From positions 27,310,362 through 27,374,361 of the forward strand of contig OX578140.1 of assembly GCA_951213105.1 (NCBI GenBank): a stretch of DNA of 64,000 nt. The letters are read 5' to 3'. A program made the translations under genes and the position numbers. Positions 59,801-64,000 of the stretch are shown here, piece by piece (positions within the stretch are counted from its first letter, which is position 1; each line of letters opens with the position of its first letter). The stretch comes from Amaurobius ferox (lineage: Eukaryota > Arthropoda > Arachnida > Araneae > Amaurobiidae). The notes beneath the pieces were generated by a model. That model searched no databases and had not been told where the DNA came from. It saw only the letters and a program-made list of their open reading frames with translations.

Positions 59801-61260
59801 ACGCAAATGGATCAATTCCAGTATCCATGACCGAACCCAAAGCCTTCAGAGCCATTAGACGGTGACCCAAGCGCTGAAGTAGTTATCTCACAGTATGATT
59901 AAGACATTTATTATAATATATTCATTTCACAATGGAACAGAGCATAAAAACAATGAGTACAAAAATAGACCATGAAATATAGAAAGAATTAAACTCGCAT
60001 GCGGGATTACCACTCGCCCAACTAAATGAAAAATTTATAAACTATTTTTTGTATTTGAAATTTATAAAACGATACATACTAAAAACATAAGAGCTATAAT
60101 GGATCATAGGCTGCATAACGATTCGTACTCGAAGTCTTAGAAGCAGTGGAAAACTGTCATAACATTCTGGGATAGCTACTCATTCTAACTTAATTTATCT
60201 TATATTTCAACGACAATAAAATCAACAGTACACAGGCCAGCTCACAGAATGCAAAGTTTACATTTTATTTTATTCTTGAACTTAATTAACAAATATATGA
60301 TTCATAAAAAGTAGAATTGTTAAGGAAATGTCGTATTCAGGACCGAACACACAACCTTCAAGCTCAAAGGAAGTTGACTTAACCAGCAAGCTAGCTCGCT
60401 TATATTGCGATCAAATTATATTTTATATTTGAATTTTTACAATGCAACTGAGCAGATAAATAATAAGTGCAAAAATGGATCACGAAATATAGAAAGGATC
60501 AAACTCACATGCAAGCATAATCACACAACTAGCTAAATTATAATTTTATGAACTATTTTCTTGTATTTGAAATTAATACAAAGAGACATACTAAATCATA
60601 CTGACAGTCTCCAAAATCTGTAAAAAGAGATCTGACATTCTCAGATAGTTACATCACTTTAATTTTTATAAATTAGGATTAAAAAATTCGGAGACTGTGC
60701 TGATATATCCAACCCTGATTGGAGGAGAGGGGAACTATTTTACTGTGGCATAGAGGCACATGTGATGTGAGATGTGAAAAGAAAGAAGCAGGTCCGCAGT
60801 GCAGGGTGTTTCCAGACAATGCGTGTCAGTGAACTGTAGTCACTGTCATGCATTGTCTGGAAAAACACCTGCTTCTTCATTTTCACATCTCCGTCACATG
60901 TGCCTCTACGCCACGGTAAAATATTCCCTTTCTCCTCCAATCAGGGTTGGAGATATCATCACGGTCTCCAAATTTTTTGATCTTACATATTAATGACAAT
61001 AAAATACAGTAGTGAAAAAAAAAGAATCCCTATCGACAACGCGCTCTGAACTTACTTCATTCGATGCACAGGTACAAAACGTGTCGACTTATATATCTAG
61101 TTCACAGCAGTAGTTGCTCATTTCTTGCATTTGAATTTAACAAGGAGACTGATATGAAAACTGATGTGTACTAAAACAGAACAGCATAAGATTGCAATTA
61201 TATATTTCATTGTGAAAGGACAGCAACCTAACCATTCGGCTAGCTAGTTTACAATATTGG
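59801..61260 (-). repeat. ~510 bp repeats with minus-strand tRNA-like cores
   Basis: Shared motifs recur at ~510 bp: ACCGAACCC/ACCGAACAC with CTTCA (59830 and 60342), AAACTCGCAT/AAACTCACAT (59991 and 60501) and GTATTTGAAATT (60051 and 60563, with a variant at about 61128). The cores read as tRNA-like on the minus strand: TAGCTTGCTGG followed by TTAAGTC and GTGTTCGGTCC in copy 2, and a perfect A-box TAGCCGAATGG (61242-61232) in a third, partial copy. A foldback element interrupts the third copy. Confidence 0.65.
60681..60978. mobile_element. foldback (long inverted repeat) element
   Basis: Arms 60681-60832 and 60840-60978 are inverted copies of each other around a 7 bp centre (ACTGTAG). Matching landmarks include AATTCGGAGACTGTG against AATTTGGAGACCGTG at the outer ends, CCAACCCTGATTGGAGGAGA, AGAGGCACATGTGA and TTTCCAGACAATGC. 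The left arm has about 13 extra bases near 60793-60805. There is no coding capacity; apparent frames on both strands are only the two arms read through. This is a MITE-like or foldback non-autonomous element. The target-site duplication and superfamily are not clear. Confidence 0.8.
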
Positions 61261-61365
61261 CAATCATTCATATGTTATGTAATCGAATGAATTTTCTCTT
61301 ATATATGAACTTCGTATGCGTGTTTCCATGTATGCAAATCTTATATGTAAAAATATTTAAAACTG

Positions 61366-61655
61366 TGGCAACCGAATTAAAAAAAAAACTTTAAGTTGAA
61401 CTTTTAATTATAAATTCATTAAGTATAATTATAATTTATTATGTAATGTTAAATTCATTAAGATGACCTGGCCGTTGATTCTCCTATAGTGGAATTATAT
61501 TTAATGTACATTGCTATGTTGTGCCGCAATAAACCCTCCAATTATTTTTACCTTTTGAGTGAGATCTGAAAAGAATTATTAATTAATATAAAAAGATTAC
61601 ACCAATTTAAACTTAACATTTATTAAAGATACAAAATAACTATCCAATTCCAATA
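61366..61655. repeat. 290 bp direct repeat, copy 1
   Basis: Runs from TGGCAACCGA to CAATTCCAATA and matches 63445-63740 closely. Conserved landmarks are GACCTGGCCGTTGATTCTC, TGTTGTGCCGCAATAAACCC and TTTTGAGTGAG. The copies are 2,079 bp apart in the same orientation. The ends do not show a clear target-site duplication or a primer binding site. Confidence 0.85.
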
Positions 61656-61704
61656 TGTCATAAGGTAAACTTAATCTAATCAAAAGTATTATTCTAGAAC
61701 TTAC

Positions 61705-61752
61705 CTATGATGCCGTCGCTAGGGGTGGAGCATGTAGCCCCAGGTTCTCAAG
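61705..61752 (-). other. candidate 48 bp spliced exon, minus strand
   Basis: On the minus strand a good acceptor (TTCGCCTCTTCAG) is followed by 48 bp of balanced composition and a strong donor (ATAG then GTAAGTTC). It stands out against the AT-rich surroundings. All three frames of the minus strand contain a stop in or at the edge of the exon, so it would be a non-coding or terminal coding exon. A chance match to splice signals is possible. Confidence 0.25.
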
Positions 61753-61755
61753 CTG

Positions 61756-62300
61756 AAGAGGCGAACACACAAAATATAAATAACTACACTTATCTAAATT
61801 TTATCAATTACTTTAATATTTACTTTCGTGTATATACATGTAGAGATCTTAATTATTAAATTTAATCCTAAATCTTTCGGGACACATATATCTTTAACAA
61901 TATTTAATCAACGCATACATTTACAACATATAATTTTTAAGACACATACATTTAGAACATATTAATAGCTATTATCTACCGAAAATCTGAGTAGTTCATT
62001 AGTTCAGTATACGAGCTCGTTATTGCTATAGGTTCGTACGACCTTATTCTTAATTACACGATAGGTACTATGAATTGTGTGCCTTCCTTAATCACTATAA
62101 CATATGAAACATATTCATACCTTCTGTTTGCTTGTGCCTCGATAGTTGATGTAGCCAACACTATATTAGAAGCCTGCGTATAATATTTTAATACGCCATT
62201 GTGCTCATTTCTTGTTCACACATCACAATTTTGCCGATCCGCGTATCTTTGCGCGATCGCAGGAGATCATTTTTTTGAATACTACGGAAAAAACATCATG
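61756..62300. other. AT-rich sequence between exon-like patch and heat-shock element
   Basis: No coding region is recognised. A minus-strand TATTAAAATATTATA stretch near 62200-62180 and a minus-strand donor-like AACAGAAG/GTATGA near 62125 are weak transcription and splicing signals. A forward tRNA-like trace (TAGTTCAGTAT at 62000 and GGTTCGTACGACC at 62031) has too short an A-to-B distance to be convincing. Confidence 0.35.
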
Positions 62301-62324
62301 TGCGTCTAGGACGCTGTCGAAATT

Positions 62325-62357
62325 GAATGTCTTGGAAAGTTCTAGAACATTCTCGAC
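62325..62357. promoter_or_regulatory. heat-shock element array
   Basis: Pentamer units in exact 5 bp register: GAA 62325-62327, TCT 62330-62332, GAA 62335-62337, TTC 62340-62342, GAA 62345-62347, TTC 62350-62352 and GAC 62355-62357. Five of seven are perfect, four of them consecutive and alternating, which is what heat-shock factor trimers bind. ATTGG (inverted CCAAT) follows at about 62404 and 62457, and TTTAAATA near 62477 could be a TATA-like box pointing right. No heat-shock protein gene is present on either side. Confidence 0.7.
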
Positions 62358-62678
62358 AACACTTTTTCTTTTTTTTTCTTGTAGGGTCATACCTCGTCTT
62401 TTTATTGGTTGTTGTGATGGAGGGGATGCGCACTGCTTATTTATGAATGGGTTGCCATTGGTTCCATCTGCAGCATTTAAATATGTCATTATTTTGGTTG
62501 GCATTTGTAATTGGGGAGGAAACATGTAATACAAATATTGTGTTACATGATATCCCCCCTTGCAGAGAGAAAAACTCAACACACGGTAAACATTGCAGTG
62601 AACACATATGTGCACACATTGCGTGCACTGTGGAAATATTGATCTGAAGCACTGCACACACATCTGCTACGTGAATGA

Positions 62679-62804
62679 ATATCACCATCAAGAAAAACAC
62701 AATATTGCAACATTAGAAGTATATCACCAGCACGTAAAATACATTATTGTCACATTGGAACTATATCACCAGCACGTAAAATACAATATTGTCACATCGG
62801 AATA
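62679..62804. repeat. 42 bp minisatellite, three copies
   Basis: Copies start at 62679, 62721 and 62763, each beginning ATATCACCA and containing CAATATTG or CATTATTG and a CACATTGGAA-like part. The second and third are closest. It lies immediately before the 66 bp minisatellite. Confidence 0.9.
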
Positions 62805-62852
62805 CATACATCGGTGCATTACAACCGACATGTCACTAAAATGAAGGAACTC

Positions 62853-63214
62853 ACTGTTCGGAAGATACACCATATCGTACTTGGTAACACATATATTGAT
62901 GCACATGAAGAAATTATTACTGTTCGGAAGGCACACTATATCGTACTTGGTAACACATATATTGATGCACATGAAGAAATTATTACTGTTCGGAAGGCAC
63001 ACTATATCGTACTTGGTAACACATATATTGATGCACATGAAGAAATTATTACTGTTCGGAAGGCACACTATATCGTACTTGGTAACACATATATTGATGC
63101 ACATGAAGAAATTATTACTGTTCGGAAGGCACACTATATCGTACTTGGTAACACATATATTGATGCACATGAAGAAATTATTACTGTTCGGAAGGCACAC
63201 TATATCGTACTTGG
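62853..63214. repeat. 66 bp minisatellite, five and a half copies
   Basis: Copies start at 62853, 62919, 62985, 63051, 63117 and 63183 (the last one truncated after TCGTACTTGG). Internal copies look identical. The first differs at GAAGATACACC. Because 66 is a multiple of three and the unit has few stops, long frames with 22-residue repeats appear on both strands. None of these starts with ATG at a sensible place, so I do not call a gene. Confidence 0.95.
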
Positions 63215-63444
63215 GAAGGCACCCCATATATCTTATAAGCATATATTTTTGTATCACGGAAGAATGAGTCACCATCCTGTGACTTACTTTCAAAGTTCCG
63301 GTACTTAAATATTTATATTTTCATTATGTTGCTTAGTACAGTCTATTGTACACTTCAAATGAAGACTATATACCTGTTATTTGCACTTCTATTTATATAC
63401 AAGTTCACAGCATTACATTAAAATATACGCAATTCATTACCTGG

Positions 63445-63740
63445 TGGCAACCGAAATAAAAAAGAAACTTTATGCTGAAATTTTAATTATAAATTCATTA
63501 AGTATAATTATAATTTATTATTTAAGGTTAAATTCATTAATATGACCTGGCCGTTGATTCTCATATAGTGTAATTATATTTAATGTACATTGCTATGTTG
63601 TGCCGCAATAAACCCTCCAATTATTTTTACCTTTTGAGTGAGTTCTGAAAAGAATTATTAATTAATATAAAAATATTAGACCAATTTAAACTTAACAATA
63701 ACATTTGTTAAAGATACAAAATACCTATTCAATTCCAATA
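63445..63740. repeat. 296 bp direct repeat, copy 2
   Basis: Second copy of 61366-61655, with scattered substitutions and small indels (for example AACAATAACATTTG against AACATTT). Similarity ends at CCAATA; the flanking sequence is unrelated to that of copy 1. Confidence 0.85.
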
Positions 63741-64000
63741 CATTAACTATTCTTCCTATTAATTATTTATTAAGATAGCATGTGAAAGGGGAGCACGTGA
63801 GACTCTGAACCATATACCTAACGTACTTATTAACCTGTGGATGATTGATGAGCACATATACCTTCAATCTGGGCCTTGTTAGCAGCACTTGGTCAATCTC
63901 GTCTGTAATTACCGCATCAACTCGAAATGTAATGCCCACTCGTAACTTCATTGAATACTGCTAACTGACACACTCCACTTATTTCATGCTATTAAGCACC
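63741..64000. other. window end, no recognised feature
   Basis: Nothing supportable is seen. A short minus-strand ATG frame (63951-63763) has no recognisable domain or context. Confidence 0.4.

Noticed and set aside
60740..60993. Overlapping frames on opposite strands
   Set aside because: They are the two arms of the foldback element read in each direction.
61998..62045. Plus-strand tRNA-like unit right of the switch
   Set aside because: TAGTTCAGTAT and GGTTCGTACGACC are only ~31 bp apart and the A-box lacks its last consensus base, so it is probably chance.
62212..62663. Heat-shock protein gene next to the heat-shock element
   Set aside because: The open frames here (one on each strand) span the regulatory element itself and carry no chaperone motif.
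62766..63308. Repeat-protein-like frames on both strands over the 66 bp minisatellite
   Set aside because: The starts are GTG or TTG, the frames are open in several registers at once because the unit is 66 bp, and there is no flanking coding context.
61366..63740. LTR retrotransposon
   Set aside because: Direct repeats exist, but there is no primer binding site, polypurine tract, gag/pol remnant or target-site duplication that I can see.

Overview
No protein-coding gene can be supported anywhere in this 64 kb. The sequence looks like repeat-dominated, AT-rich nuclear DNA of an animal, possibly an arthropod, though the species cannot be fixed. The reasons are: long (TA)n tracts, tRNA-derived SINE-like monomers with RNA polymerase III A and B boxes, a hammerhead-ribozyme-like core of the kind found in Penelope-like retroelements, a foldback element, a heat-shock element, and no bacterial-style gene packing. 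The longer open frames either begin at GTG or TTG, run through dinucleotide or minisatellite repeats, or lie in satellite DNA.

Layout. 1-480: hammerhead-like core. 527-900: two (TA)n tracts. 902-3460: AT-rich, nothing recognised. 3461-7195: four decayed copies of a roughly 0.8-1 kb repeat, with a 1.17 kb array of ~315 bp tRNA-like repeats between copies three and four. 7369-7806: degenerate and then better tRNA-like monomers on the plus strand. 7783-57119: a tandem array of 22 units of about 2,236 bp. 57120-59300: ~660-715 bp tandem repeats with tRNA-like cores on the minus strand. 59800-61260: ~510 bp repeats, also with minus-strand tRNA-like cores, interrupted by a 298 bp foldback element. 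61366-63740: two 290-296 bp direct repeats enclosing a candidate spliced exon, a strong heat-shock element, and 42 bp and 66 bp minisatellites.

Inside each 2.24 kb unit, nine plus-strand tRNA-like monomers (~145-171 bp spacing) lead into a GC-richer module. The module holds repeated GGAAGTGACGT (ETS/CRE-like) sites arranged as an 18 bp inverted repeat, an ATTGCATCA-like site, a TATAAAAGG box (intact in 13 units, broken in 9) and a TCACGTGA E-box. Two minus-strand tRNA-like units follow. Left of the module all recognised tRNA-like units point right; right of it nearly all point left. This holds in the units and in the unamplified flanks. The whole locus therefore reads as a convergent pair of tRNA-like satellites whose meeting point was duplicated and amplified 22-fold. 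The two flanks preserve the intact halves of the original junction. Later, a five-unit block (about 11,181 bp) was duplicated within the array, and smaller conversions and duplications followed.

The most unusual aspect is this combination: a homogenised array in which each unit carries both Pol III-type internal promoters and a compact Pol II-type promoter-like palindrome at a strand-polarity switch, with a heat-shock element about 5 kb to the right. Whether any of it is transcribed cannot be read from the sequence.
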